Shown here: positions 33,064 through 43,521 of the stretch, in pieces | How positions within the stretch are numbered: position 1 is the first letter of the stretch | How the letters are laid out: every line of letters begins with the position of its first letter | From: Neofusicoccum parvum | Lineage: Eukaryota; Ascomycota; Dothideomycetes; Botryosphaeriales; Botryosphaeriaceae | Direction of reading: 5' to 3' | Length of the DNA stretch: 64,000 bases | Assembly: GCA_020912385.1 (NCBI GenBank) | Contig: CP087207.1 | Coordinates: 1,612,001 to 1,676,000 of the forward strand | Notes under the pieces: model-generated | Databases searched by the model: none | What the model was told of the DNA's origin: nothing | The model's input: the letters and a program-made list of their open reading frames with translations, nothing else | Made by a program: the position numbers and the translations under genes

Positions 33064-35315
33064 TCACACTTCGAACAACGAACTCACTCCCTCCACAATG
33101 GCCTCCCCGCCCTCCGCCACCAAGTCCACCTTCCTCGGTCCCTCCTTCAAATAGAACACCACGCTCCCATTAAACCCCAGTTCCCCATACTGAACTTTCA
33201 CTTCCCTCTTCCCCTCATCCGCCATCAGCACAATATCCACCACCTCGCCCTTCTCCTTATTGTAGTACTTAAACTCCGACCTCGGCACCGCCCAGGCCGG
33301 GAAAACCTCGACATCCAGGTACGGCCGCCACACGTCCGACCACCTCTCATTCGCCCTGACCACATCCCCCCTCGGCACGATGGCGCCGGCCCGCACGTAG
33401 ACCGGCACGTCGCGCACGCCCAGCTCGACGGCGATGGTCTCGCCGCCGCGGTGCACAGCGCTCTTGTTCGCGTACTCCAGGTACAGCGCAGCGGGGCCGC
33501 CGGGGAAGTAGACGGCGCGACGGCCACCGCCGGCGACGACGGGCGCGACGAGCAGCTCGGCGCCGAAGAAGTACTGGTCGTCGGCTTGCGGGGCGCGCCA
33601 GGCGGCGGGGTCGGCGGGCTCCTCGAGGAAGAGGGCGCGCACGACGGGCACGCCGCCGGCGTGCGCGCCGAACGTGTGGCTGCGGATGAACGGCAGCAGC
33701 TGGTGGTGCGCGGCGGCGGTGGCGCGGAAGACGTCGACCAGCTCGGACGTGTACGGCGCGTACCACGGCGTTGCGCCCGTGCCGAGCATCAGCTCGTACA
33801 TGGGGCTGTAGGCCGCGACGTGCATCCAGCGCGCCCAGACTTCTTCGGTGGGTGTGGGTGACGCGCCCTCCCGGATGTAGCCCCCCGTGTCGCTGCCCCA
33901 CATCGAGAAGCCGAGCAGCCCGGCGCGGATGCCGCTGGCCACGCTGTACGCCAGCCCCGTGAAGTTGGCGTGCGAGTCGCCGTTCCACACCGCGGCGTGC
34001 GAGCGCGAGCGGTCGACGGCGGAGCGCGCGAAGCTGAAGAAGTTGCCGGTGCCGAACGCTTCGGCCATGCTGTCGTAGCAGAGCTGCTCGAAGAGGGACA
34101 TCTGGACGTTCTGCTCCCACACCGGCATCTCGTTCTCCTCGCCGCGGTCGATCTTGTAGCCGCGCACGCCCAGGTCGGTGAAGGCGCGCAGCCGCGACTG
34201 GAAGAAGGCGTAGGCGTCCGGGATGGACAGGTTGAGCGCCGGCCCGGCCAGCCCGCCCGAGAGCGTCGCGTAGTCGATGGCGAACTGCCAGCCGTTGGCC
34301 GCCGACGCGTTCCAGAGCAGCGTGGCCGGCGTGGCGCGGTTGGCCACCCACACCTGGAAGTCGAAGCCCCAGGACGACAGGTTGGCGATGAACTCGGCCG
34401 GCGTGGGGTAGGCGGTCAGGTTGAAGTCGAAGTTGCCCCACGACCCGTTGCCGGTGCCGTACGGGCGGTCGGCGAAGAAGGCGCTGGCGCGGATCTGGTT
34501 GGCGTGTAGGTGGTTGACGACATCGTAGTAGTTTTCCTGCGCGTTGGAGACACTGCCGTGGAAATCCGTTTCCCAGTTATCTGAGAAGATGATGGGGCCG
34601 TAGGCCGAGTCGGGCGGCATGAATATGTAAGACGAGAGCGCACCGTACTGCGTAAGGATGGACTTGTAGTCGTTGGGTGCGGTTGGCAGAATAACATAGA
34701 TAGTCAGGCTACTGCTGTTGAAGACGAAGCGGCTGTTACCGGGCGTGCTGAAGTCGAATAAACCCATGGCGAGGGTGTCGATGTATACTCCGTAGCCATT
34801 GCTAGTCAAGAAGAAGGGGGCGCCTGTGAAGCATGTCTGTCAGTGCACCCTCGTCTCCAAAGTGGGCGAAAGGCAAGAAGCTCACGAGCATTAGACCAAT
34901 TCACTCCTGTCGCCTCCCCAATGCCCTTGATCTCATACGACACATTCTCATTTGCAACCTTTCCATTCCAGGGGTACTCCCACACGCCATATCTCTGCAC
35001 CTCCGGATCCCCCTCAAACTCGGCGCCGATGTACGAGCTGGCGGCATCAATTTGGATTTTTGCAACAGTCTCGCTCACGAACTCGGTGGTGATCTGCCCG
35101 CCACCGTTCGCGATCTCTCCAGTCTCTGATGCGGAGATGGGACTGGCTGTGTAGTTCAGCGAGCCGGCAAGGATTGCGATACCGTCGATAACGGTCTGAT
35201 TTCCTTGCGTGATGGCGAGGTTGTATGGATCTGTGCTCGAGACAGAAATTTCGAATGAAGCAGTGGCCTTAAAAGCACCTGTCAGCGCCAGGATAAATCT
35301 GGCGGCTCGACGCAT
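33064..35315 (-). CDS. Secreted glycoside hydrolase family 31 (alpha-glycosidase)
   Basis: Exons 35315-34886 and 34823-33064 (donor GTGAGC, acceptor CACAG, phase 1) give 729 aa. A signal peptide (RFILALTGAFKATA) starts the protein and many NxS/T sites fit secretion. The N-terminal beta domain is followed by the (beta/alpha)8 barrel. The predicted nucleophile is Asp369 in GYKIDRGEENEMP and the acid/base is Asp426 in WNGDSHANF, matching the 'FKTDFGE' and 'GGDxxA' positions of YicI-type alpha-xylosidases. GFSMWGSDTGGY and the region around WARWMHVAAYSPMYELMLG are typical of GH31. The C-terminal part is beta-rich. Activity could be alpha-xylosidase, alpha-glucosidase or sulfoquinovosidase; the subfamily cannot be fixed from motifs alone. 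The gene is divergent from the acyl-CoA dehydrogenase gene. Confidence 0.92.
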
Positions 35316-36276
35316 CTTTCTTCAGGTCTCAGTCAACCACACTTTCGGCGAGAAACGGCAGCTCCGAGCGGTGGAAGCCTTGCGATCGAGGCATGGAGAG
35401 AGCAGCAAGCCACATTATATAGCGGCGCAAGCGGTGAGCGGACATTTTGATGATTTCGGTGCCTTTCAGGCCGAGAAAAGTGTTAGGCTGGATGGGTTCC
35501 TGAGCGGGACCTCGTAGAGTGGTGGTGGCGGCGTTGTGCGCTTGGCCGCCCCGCAAGGAAGCGGAGATGGCGCGCGGGGGATCGGCAAACGACGGGATGT
35601 TCGTTCGGGGCATTTAGCCGGAATGCTACGAAGCTGTGGGGACGAGGCGGCGTGCTGCTCGGGGTTCTTGCCGTAGCAGCCGGGGCCAGGGCGCGGTTGC
35701 TCGAGCAGGATGGCGATCTTGGTCGTGAGCTGCTTTCTCTTCTGGGCGGCTTGCAGATCCGGGAACGGGCGTGGAGAGCGTGAGCTGTGCTGCCGACAGT
35801 GGCTGAGAGCTGGCGCCATTGACTGCTGGGGAAAGGGGAGGGCCATTGGTACCCCAGTTGATTGTGGTTTCTGCACAGAGGCCTGGACAATGCCGCTCAG
35901 CCGTCTCCCCACGCGACACGAACGCCGCAGAGCAGCGATAGCGACAGCGACATGCCGACCTCCAGCGCCTCAGCCCTACGCAACCCCGCAAACGGCCCGT
36001 GCGCAAGCTTCCCCAGACTGCGCTATCAGTGCAGCTCTGCGCTCCGCCTCGGATTACCTCGGGCTCAGCATCACCACCATCTGCCCGTCCCCAGTCATGT
36101 CCTCAGCATCTCCGCAGCCCATCCGCAAACCTCCGCGCCGCCTCTCATAGAAAGCGCCTCCACAGCTCCTTGAACGCCGCTCCAATTCTTCTTCCCCATT
36201 CTAGTTCTACGTCAATCTCTCGCTCAATCGCTTTCTGAAGTCTTGCCGCTCTCGCTCTCTCTGCAGTCAGCAAAAC
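35316..36276. other. Divergent promoter region between GH31 and acyl-CoA dehydrogenase genes
   Basis: About 960 bp with the GH31 TATA box near one end and a C-rich leader before the dehydrogenase ATG at the other. No ORF here has a recognisable domain. Confidence 0.5.
35415..35421 (-). promoter_or_regulatory. TATA box of the GH31 gene
   Basis: Reads TATATAA on the minus strand, 100 bp upstream of the GH31 start codon at 35315. Confidence 0.5.
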
Positions 36277-37653
36277 ATGACATCCCCCACCCCCGCCACC
36301 CTCACCTCCGCCCTCCCTCCCGACCTCACCGCCTACCTCAGCAAGCTCGACGCCTTCATCGCCGACACCATCCTCCCCCTCCAGGCCCGCGACGACAACA
36401 TCCGCTTCTTCGACCACCGCCGCGAGCACTCGCGCACCGACTGGGACGGCCACGGGCTGCCGCGGGCGGAGTGGGAGGCGCTGCTGGCCGAAGCCACGCG
36501 GCTGGCCGACGCGGCCGGCTTCTGGCGGTTCGCGCTGCCGGCGGCGCACGGCGGCGCCGCCGGCAGCAACCTGTGGATGGCCGCCATCCGCGAGCACCTG
36601 GCCGCCAAGGGCCTGGGCCTGTTCAACGACCTGCAGAACGAGCACTCCGTCGTCGGCAACTTCCCCGACGCCGTCATGGTGCTCGCCTTCGGCGACGCCG
36701 CGCAGCAGCGCGACCTCGTCGGCGGCCGCCTGCGCGGCGACGTGCGCATCACGTTTGGTCTGACTGAGCCTGGGCACGGGAGTGACGCCACGTGGATGGA
36801 GACGCGGGCGGTGGCGGAGGAGAGGGGCGGTAGGGCTGGGTGGCGCATCGATGGCCGGAAGATGTGGCAGACGGGCATGCATCGCGCGACGCACTGCTTT
36901 GTGTTCGCGAGGACCGGGGGGAGGGATGGCGGCGCGAAGGGGATTACGTGCTTTGTGGTGCCGAGGGAGACGGAGGGGATCAAGGTGGAGAGTTATGAGT
37001 GGTATGGCCCTGCGCGAAAAAGATCGTCTGCTCCGTGAACGGTTCTTGCTGACGCGCTCTGCAGGACGCTGAATATGCCGACCGACCACGCCACCGTCTC
37101 CTTCACCAATGTCTGGGTGCCTGACTCCGCAATCTTGGGCCCCGTAGGCAATGGCCTGGCCATCGCGCAGGCTTTCGTGCACGAGAACCGCATTCGGCAG
37201 GCCGCGTCATCCCTCGGTGCGGCTGTCTACTGTATCAACGAGTCTGTCGCGTACGCAAACTCGCGCAAGCCCTTCGGGAAGCCGTTGTCCGCGAACCAGG
37301 CCATTCAGTTCCCGCTCGTCGAGCTGGCTACGCAGGCCGAGATGCTGCGTCTGCTAATTCGCGCCACTGCCGCTGAGATGGACCAGATGCCGCAGCCCGA
37401 GATCGAGTCGAAGCTGAGCCATAAGGTGGCCATGTGCAATTACTTCGCAAACAGGTTATGTACGGACGCGGCAGACCGGGCGATTCAAGTGCATGGCGGG
37501 ATGGGGTACAGCAGACACCTGCCGTTCGAGCATATCTGGCGGCATCATCGCAGGTACAGGATTACAGAGGGAAGTGAGGAGATCCAGATGCGGAAGGTCG
37601 CTTTGCATCTGTTCGGGCTGGGTAGCAGCGGCAAGAAGGAGGTGAAGTTGTGA
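36277..37653 (+). CDS. Acyl-CoA dehydrogenase family flavoprotein
   Basis: Exons 36277-37001 and 37065-37653 (donor GTATGG, acceptor TGCAG, phase 2) give 437 aa, normal for the family. It should oxidise the alpha-beta bond of an acyl-CoA using FAD. Visible elements: an N-terminal helical domain; the flavin/substrate motif FGLTEPGHGSDATWMETRA; the beta domain (WRIDGRKMWQTGMHRATHCF); and the C-terminal helical domain with NRIRQAASSLGAAVYCIN, RKPFGKPLSANQAIQFPL, the nucleotide-contact IQVHGGMGYSRHLPFEHI and YRITEGSEEIQMRKVAL, whose Glu is at the usual catalytic-loop position. The C-terminus (GLGSSGKKEVKL) could be a weak peroxisomal signal of the SKL type (VKL), but this is uncertain. Chain length preference is unknown. 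Confidence 0.92.
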
Positions 37654-38654
37654 GAGACGGCTGGAAGAATGCCGCGTGGGTGAGAGAAGCAGCCGCACAT
37701 CTGGTGAAACCCAAAAAAAAAGAAGAAGCCGACCGCAGGGGAGCTGTATGTTGAATACTACGACCTCAAGGATCGAACCCAAGCCCTGAGGGGCTACCCT
37801 AACGCGTTCACACACCTTTTGGGCAGATTGCAGCTTCATACAGGCGCTGGTGGTAGAAGCTGGAGCCGGAGCCTGTCAAACTACACTAACCAACCGTTAA
37901 AAAAAATCTTGGCTTTGACGGTTTATAAATAGCAGGACCGGGGTCTTGCCGTTTACGGCTGCTCGTTGTTTGTGCGCCTGGTGTGGTTGCTGTTGTTCAC
38001 ATTCACCACGGCCTTCTGCACGCCTTTTTCTCGAAGCCCCATCTCAATGTACTCTCCCAGTCACAACCAAATCTGAGCAATTTCACTGGATCATGCTGGC
38101 TGCCTCAACGTCAGCATGTGAATATATGCATTGGATGTCCTCACTTTCGTTTTCCAGCACGTCTGGTGGAGTTCTTGGAGGGAAAAGAGTCTGGCCGGCC
38201 TCAACAGCATCAGGGTATTTCAGACCAAGATATCACAAATCACTCTCGCAAGTATTTTCGCGGTGTTTCCAGCGCATTCTCGACTGAGAACCACGTTGTT
38301 GAATCACATCGAAGAAAAAAGACGCCAACACAGCGAAGTGAAGTCGGCGGAGAGGGAAGCGAAGGCCAGGGATCCCCGACGTCACCTCCCCCACCTTTCG
38401 TGCACTCCTTCCCGATAAGGTCCCCACCGCTGCAACCGCACCTTAGCTGCTGCGCCATCGGACTCTCCGACAGATACAATCTGTCGCTCTGCACGTGTCT
38501 ATGCACGACAAGCGTCGGTAGATCGCCAGGACCGCCGACCCGGCGACATGCGCTTCCACTTAAAATCAACTTCTTCGTGTCGCCGTTGCTTCTCAACTGA
38601 CTGACACAGTTCTGCATATTCCCCAACCACCACAGCGAGCGCCCCCAATCCACA
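37654..38654. other. Intergenic region with a tRNA-like hairpin
   Basis: About 1 kb of mixed composition. On the minus strand near 37,800-37,760 there is a GTTCGATCC element (RNA polymerase III box B-like) within an 8-bp-stem hairpin. A TATAAATA sits at 37,923, too far from the next ATG to be its obvious TATA box. No gene was recognised. Confidence 0.4.
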
Positions 38655-40621
38655 ATGGCCGACCTCCACGCCGACGTCCAGCACGTCGACGTCCTCATCG
38701 TCGGCGGCGGGCCCGTAGGTAACCTTTCCTCGCACCTCGCTGCCGCCCTTTCCACCACGTCTGACCACCTCTCCGCCCAGGCCTCATAACCGCCTACCAG
38801 CTGGCCCGGACTCTCCCGGGTCCCATGACCTCGCGGATCAAGATCATCGAAAAGCACGCCAAGTCCGCGCAGGACGCCTACGGCCGCGCCATCACGCTGT
38901 TCCCACGCACGTCCGAGATGCTGGACCAGATGGGCCTCGCGGACGCACTGGCGCAGCAGTGCTTTGCGTGCCGTGAAACGGCGTCGTACGACTGTCGCGG
39001 CGGCGGCGAGGAGGTGCGCGAAGGGGGCCGCGGGGCGTGGGCGTTCATGGAGGAGATGGCGAAGGACTCGGCGTGGGGCTTCTCGCTCGTGCTGCGCCAG
39101 AAGTACCAGGAGCGCATCTTCCGCGCCGCGCTGCGGCGGCTGGGCGTCGTGCTGGACGCGCCGGTCGAGCTGATGGGGCTAGAGATCGACGAGGCCGTGG
39201 CGCCGGGAGGGTACCGCGTCACCGCGGCGTTGAAGGACGGCGCGACGGGGCAGAGCTACGCGGTCAAGTGCAGGTATCTCGTTGGCGCGGACGGCGGGCG
39301 GTCGACGGTGCGGCGGGCGCTGGACATCCCGTTCGACGGGCACTCGTCCGAGGACAAGTGGGTGCGCATCGACGGGGAAGTGCGCACCAACCTGCCCAAA
39401 CCACGCTCTTATGCCGCCATCGAGTCGCCGACGCACGGCAACGTGCTGTGGGCAGCGCTGGACCACGGCGCCACGCGCATCGGCTTCGCCTTCACGGCGG
39501 CGCGGCAGGAAAAGTACGCCGTGTTCGACGAAGCGGCGGCGGTGCAGGAGGCGATTGCGGCCGTCGCGCCCTTCTCGCTCTCCTTCACGCGCGTCGACTG
39601 GTGGACCATCTACGTCGTCGGCCAGCGCGTGGCGCGCCGCTTCTCCACGCCGGACCACAGCGTCTTCCTCGCCGGCGACAGCTGCCACACGCACAGCTCG
39701 GGCGCCGCCCAAGGCATGAACACCGGCATCCACGACGCCGTCAACCTGGGCTGGAAGCTCTCGCTCGTGCTCCGCGGGCTCGCCGACCCCGCCGCCCTCC
39801 TCCCCACCTACGAGCGCGAGCGCCGCCCCAACGTCCAGAAGCTCATCGCCTACGACAAGGCCATCGCCCGCCTCATGACCATGCAGCTGCCCGAAGACTG
39901 GACCGGCGACCCGCACGCCGACCCCAACGCCGTCCTCGGCGACGTCATGGCCTCAGCCGCGACCTTCAGCTCCGGGCTGGGCATCTCGTACGACGCCGAC
40001 GCGGCCTCCCTCCTCAGCGTCCACCACCACCCCGCCTCCCTCCCTCCAACCCCAGCACCATCCGTCCCCTCCCACCTCATCCCCCCCGGCCACCGCGCCC
40101 CGGACGCCCCCCTCCGCAAGCCCGGCTCCCTCGAGCCCACCCGCCTCCACCGCGAGACCCCCAACCTCGCCCTCTTCCACGTCGTCGCCTTCGTCGGCGA
40201 CCCGGCCGCCACGGCGCCCGCCCTGCGCGCCTTCCGCGCCGCCCTCGACACCCGTCCCCTCTTTCGCCGCCCCGACCTGCCCGTCCGCTACGTCACCGTC
40301 TCGGCCGCGGCCGGCCCGTCGGTGTTCGAGGTGCTGGGCGGCCGGCCGGCGCTGGGGAGCGAGGACGCCGACGACGAGGAGGGCGACGGCGACTGGGAGG
40401 GGAGGGGGAGGGCGTTCTTCGACGTCGAGGACGCGGGCGGGCCGGTGGCGCACCGCAGGTTCGGTGTCGATGTGGCGAGGGGCGCGGTGTACGTGCTCAG
40501 GCCGGACGGGTGGGTGGGGACGGTGCTGCCGTTGGGAGAGGAGGCGGCGGCGGGGTTGGAGGCGTACTTCGGGGGTTTTTTGGTTGGTGTTGGAGGGGCG
40601 GGGGAGAAGGCGAGGCTGTGA
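38655..40621 (+). CDS. FAD-dependent aromatic hydroxylase (phenol 2-monooxygenase-like)
   Basis: Exons 38655-38718 and 38781-40621 (donor GTAACC, acceptor CCCAG, phase 1) give 634 aa. The protein is a group A flavoprotein monooxygenase: the FAD-binding GxGxxG is VLIVGGGPVGLITAYQLA (residues about 13-30) and is completed only by the splice. The FAD/NADPH-binding DG motif is YLVGADGGRSTVRRAL, and the second FAD motif (GD) is VFLAGDSCHTHSSGAAQGMN followed by TGIHDAVNLGWKLSLVL. A C-terminal thioredoxin-like domain (about 450-634), as in phenol hydroxylase, is preceded by a Pro-rich linker. The expected reaction is NADPH- and O2-dependent ring hydroxylation in degradation of aromatics or in secondary metabolism; the substrate is unknown. 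Confidence 0.93.
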
Positions 40622-41010
40622 GGCTCGAGGTGTGTTCTTGGAGACTTTCTCGTCTGGGTTGATGGTCGGAGTCTTCGTGGTTGGCTGGATCGTGCTGGTC
40701 TGGTGCCATCATGTTTGGTTTGCTCGTGTGCTTTGGAAACAACAGAAAGCTATTCCAAGCCATGCATCAGAGGACCTGGTGGGTTGAAACCGATGCTGGC
40801 AGGCACTTCTACGGTCTAATTTCTACGAGTCACCGCGCAGCCTAGTAGGGCGAACCTACAAAGTTTAAATCGTTAAATTTCCGCTATACGATTCGGATCT
40901 ACCCGTTTGGACCCCTATAAATATAACTTAAAAAAGCAATAGAGCCAAGTCTTTGTTTTTTTTTTGCTTTCCCTACTTTAGTACACAGCACCACCGCACC
41001 GCCTTTTACC
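40622..41010. other. Intergenic region and promoter of the first small secreted protein gene
   Basis: Sharply AT-richer than the upstream coding sequence from about 40,800. It contains a strong TATA box at 40,916 and a T-run just before the leader. Confidence 0.55.
40916..40923 (+). promoter_or_regulatory. TATA box of the 93-aa secreted protein gene
   Basis: TATAAATA, 95 bp upstream of the ATG at 41011. A canonical spacing for a strongly regulated fungal gene. Confidence 0.6.
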
Positions 41011-41428
41011 ATGCACTTCCCGCCGACCACCGCGCTAATCCTCCTCCTCCTGCCCCTCGCCCAAGGCGGCCTCGCCTACTCCTGGTCCAACGGCAACGAG
41101 AACTGCGCGCCCGGCGGCGCCCGCGCCTGCGCGGCCAAGGGCCAGCACTGCGTCGTCGCCACCGACACCGGGTACGTTCGACCGACGCACACCCTTCGCC
41201 GCTCCTTGCTGACCAAAGCCCGGACGCGCCGACCAGGTACGCCGAGGTCTGCGCTGTGAGCTGCGCCGCGGCAAGCACCTGCGCGGCCACATGCCGCGGC
41301 AAGGGCAAAACGGCGCATTGCGTCGTGGATGGGTAAGTGGGGCCGCGGGCGGCGGTGGGTTGTCCGTTTGGAGTTGGAAAAGCGCTGACGCCTCGTCTTG
41401 TAGTAATTGGGCTTGCGTCTGCACTTGA
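41011..41428 (+). CDS. Small secreted cysteine-rich protein with duplicated Cys unit
   Basis: Three exons, 41011-41171, 41237-41332 and 41404-41428, give 93 aa. Both introns are phase 2 and split a Gly codon. A clear signal peptide (ALILLLLPLAQGGLA) leaves a mature chain of about 70 residues with ten cysteines (positions 32, 40, 47, 59, 63, 69, 73, 82, 90, 92), enough for five disulfides. Two 20-residue units resemble each other: CAAKGQHCVVATDTGYAEVC (40-59) and CRGKGKTAHCVVDGNWACVC (73-92). Each intron interrupts the same Gly after HCVV (Gly54, Gly86), which points to exon duplication. No known family is recognised. Size, Cys content and TATA promoter fit an effector-like or antimicrobial secreted protein, which is inference. 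It lies tail to tail with another small secreted protein gene. Confidence 0.85.
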
Positions 41429-41733
41429 TTGGTGTTTGGGCGTCGGTTGGGGTTGTGGTAGTTTTGTAGAGGGCCTCTTCTCCCGAGGGCGGGACGTTGT
41501 GTCTTCGGGCAGACGAGACCCCGGCCTATTTCAAAATAAAGCACCTTCCGGAATGGCGAGAAAAGATGGTTGTTTTAGAGGAGTTGAAGAGAAACTATAT
41601 ATTTGATTGGCTTTTAAGCTTGATACTACATTTGTCTTCAAGAGCATCTCTGAATGTTTCGGTAGAATTGTAATGCGTCTGGAATAGAAAATACATGAGC
41701 AATGCATAACCGAGAAATAGAAGTGACCCACCG

Positions 41734-41964
41734 TTAGACAATGCAGCACTTGGCCTCCGCGGACTGGGTCGGGCAGTTGTCGTTGCCACGATCCCCAGTG
41801 GAGCAGTACTTGAGATAAGTAAAGGTGTAGGGCGACGGGCATACACCGGCAGCGTAGCCAGGTTGGACATCAATGCAGGCGTTCGGGTTGACGCTTTCTG
41901 GAGTAGGAGCAGCTATGGCGACAATGCCGCAAAGAATAGAGGAGAGGATGGTGGAGGTCTTCAT
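41734..41964 (-). CDS. Small secreted cysteine-rich protein, 76 aa
   Basis: A single-exon ORF. The signal peptide (KTSTILSSILCGIVAIAA) probably ends near residue 19. The mature chain of about 57 residues has six cysteines (30, 42, 54, 64, 73, 74), with spacing C-x11-C-x11-C-x9-C-x8-CC. Six cysteines allow three disulfides. The protein has a high content of small and aromatic residues (PGYAAG, YTFTYLKY). No hydrophobin pattern (which needs eight Cys with two CC pairs) is present. Function is unknown; the layout fits effector-like proteins. A TATA box (TATAAAATA) precedes it at the usual distance. It is unrelated in sequence to its convergent neighbour. Confidence 0.8.
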   Translation of the reverse strand: MKTSTILSSILCGIVAIAAPTPESVNPNACIDVQPGYAAGVCPSPYTFTYLKYCSTGDRGNDNCPTQSAEAKCCIV

Positions 41965-42050
41965 TGTTGTAGCGAGAGACTTTAGTTGGAGCTAAAAGAA
42001 TGTCGAAAAAAGACAGTGAGTTTTGGTGAAGTGAGATGGAGATCTCCAGA

Positions 42051-42059
42051 TATTTTATA
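42051..42059 (-). promoter_or_regulatory. TATA box of the 76-aa secreted protein gene
   Basis: Reads TATAAAATA on the minus strand, 87-95 bp upstream of the ATG at 41964. Confidence 0.6.
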
Positions 42060-42440
42060 CTACTCATCAGACCCACAAGGCTGCGTCTCAAGGGAGGCCT
42101 TCCCTAGATTACTAATTTCCATATGGTGAAGCATAGACACCCAAAACACCGCGTATACGCCGAGAGAGGAGGAAGCTTTCTACCTAGATAGCGTGTCCAT
42201 GCCGCGTTCAGCTATGATATGCTTAGTAAAGAGGATTCAGCAGGCTTGTACGGGATGCTCAAAGCATAAACAGCTCAAGTGTTTTGAATGGGTATCAAAG
42301 TCTACTGTCTTCTTTCTATGCTTTAGTCGCGAGTCATTTGTACTATTGATGATGAGTAGAGTCATGTTCTCGTATTAATTACGTCGACACATGCGCTCGT
42401 AGAGAAGAATTCCCAACCGATATAACCCAGCTGATTCATA
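42060..42440. other. AT-rich flank of the secreted-protein island
   Basis: AT-rich sequence with no supported gene. It separates the 76-aa gene from the P450 relics. Confidence 0.4.
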
Positions 42441-43095
42441 CGCCTACTAGTGTTGTTTCGCTACTGATGAGGTTTTCGAGATCTAAGATGCCTTTTTTCC
42501 TCCGCAGAACCGACGACCCTACTTGCTCCACCGGCAATACTCTTGCCGTAAAGGGTCCCTCCCTCGGGTAATACAGCGCGCAAAAGACCGACTGGCATAA
42601 ACAGATACATGTGCAGGCCTTATTCCGAAACTACGATGAGATGCTTTTTTGGCTTAGCATCATCATGTTTATCTCGATACTATCCTTAAATATGCTTCGA
42701 TGGTCGGTCGTGAGCCTGTCAAGTTTGCCTTGTTCTGTAGCAAAAGGTAAGTTGAGCTGCTTAGAAGGATGCCTGTGGTCTCGGCACCGGAAATGATGAA
42801 CAGGCGAGCAAGTTGGGACGCAACTTGGGTCAGGTCATGCCCTCCTCATCGCTATGCCGCAGCTTAACGGCCACAATGTCGGCATGGCCGGTCCGGCATG
42901 TCAGAGTCAGACGGGTTTCAAGGCGCTGGGTGCTGTGTTGTGCACGCAGCTTACGCTTCTTAACCATGCCTTTCGAGATAACGTCCTTCCAGATAAGAGT
43001 AAAGGCTAACGGCACTTGAACATTCCGAAAATTGCACATTGCACAATGATATTCTCAAATGCTTTGAACCGGAAGATCACTTCTGTAAATGTGCT
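42441..43095 (-). pseudogene. Decayed cytochrome P450 mosaic (at least two sources)
   Basis: Read on the minus strand, broken frames preserve P450 landmarks in the right order. About 43,040-42,830 gives GMVKKRKLRAQHSTQRLE and HSDEEGMT, as in the region before helix I of CYP65-like enzymes. Then comes LFIISGAETTGILLSSSTYL, the helix I oxygen-binding motif, and farther on PVGLLRAVLPEGG and GKSIAGGAS, the usual segment after the ExxR helix. The ExxR motif and heme Cys segment are not intact, and stops and frame changes interrupt throughout. A final piece (42,507-42,441) is a near copy of the intact P450 gene at 44,189-44,235 but with an inserted base and mostly C-to-T/G-to-A changes. The two parts come from different P450s, so this is a composite relic. 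Confidence 0.75.
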
Positions 43096-43521
43096 ATAGT
43101 ATCCCGTCTTATTAGCTATCATCATTATGATTCATCCCGTTCCCCACTTCTTTTTCGTTGATGATAAATCAACGACCTACACGGGGTGATCCAGCCAGTC
43201 TCTCGGTCGAGATTATGCAGGCATATCTCAACTGAATGCCGAGTGGAGGCTTTCCGATGCTGATGTGTTCGCAGCGCTTTCGAGCTGAAATGCATATCTT
43301 TTGTAAGCTCTACGCGACCAACTTGTGAAGTGTTGCAACCAAATCATATGGGCACATACGGGCAGTTAATGTATTTTCTCGGAAACGGATTTGCAGTTAA
43401 TGAAATGTCAAGCTTGTCGGAATGAATACTTCGAGTTCCCACGCAGATACAAAAGTATTGCAATACTTTCCAAACCGATCTCGTGCTTACTTTCCTTCCG
43501 TCTTAGCGATCTCCCTAAATC
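43096..43521. other. AT-rich spacer between P450 relic and intact P450
   Basis: No supported gene. It holds the 3' flank of the intact P450 and possibly further unreadable relic sequence. Confidence 0.4.

Noticed and set aside
33347..34441. 364-aa minus-strand ORF within GH31
   Set aside because: Arg/His/Ala-rich shadow in another frame of the GC-rich GH31 exon.
39037..40662. 541-aa plus-strand ORF overlapping the FAD hydroxylase
   Set aside because: Arg/Pro/Gly-rich out-of-frame shadow; all flavoprotein motifs are in the overlapping frame.
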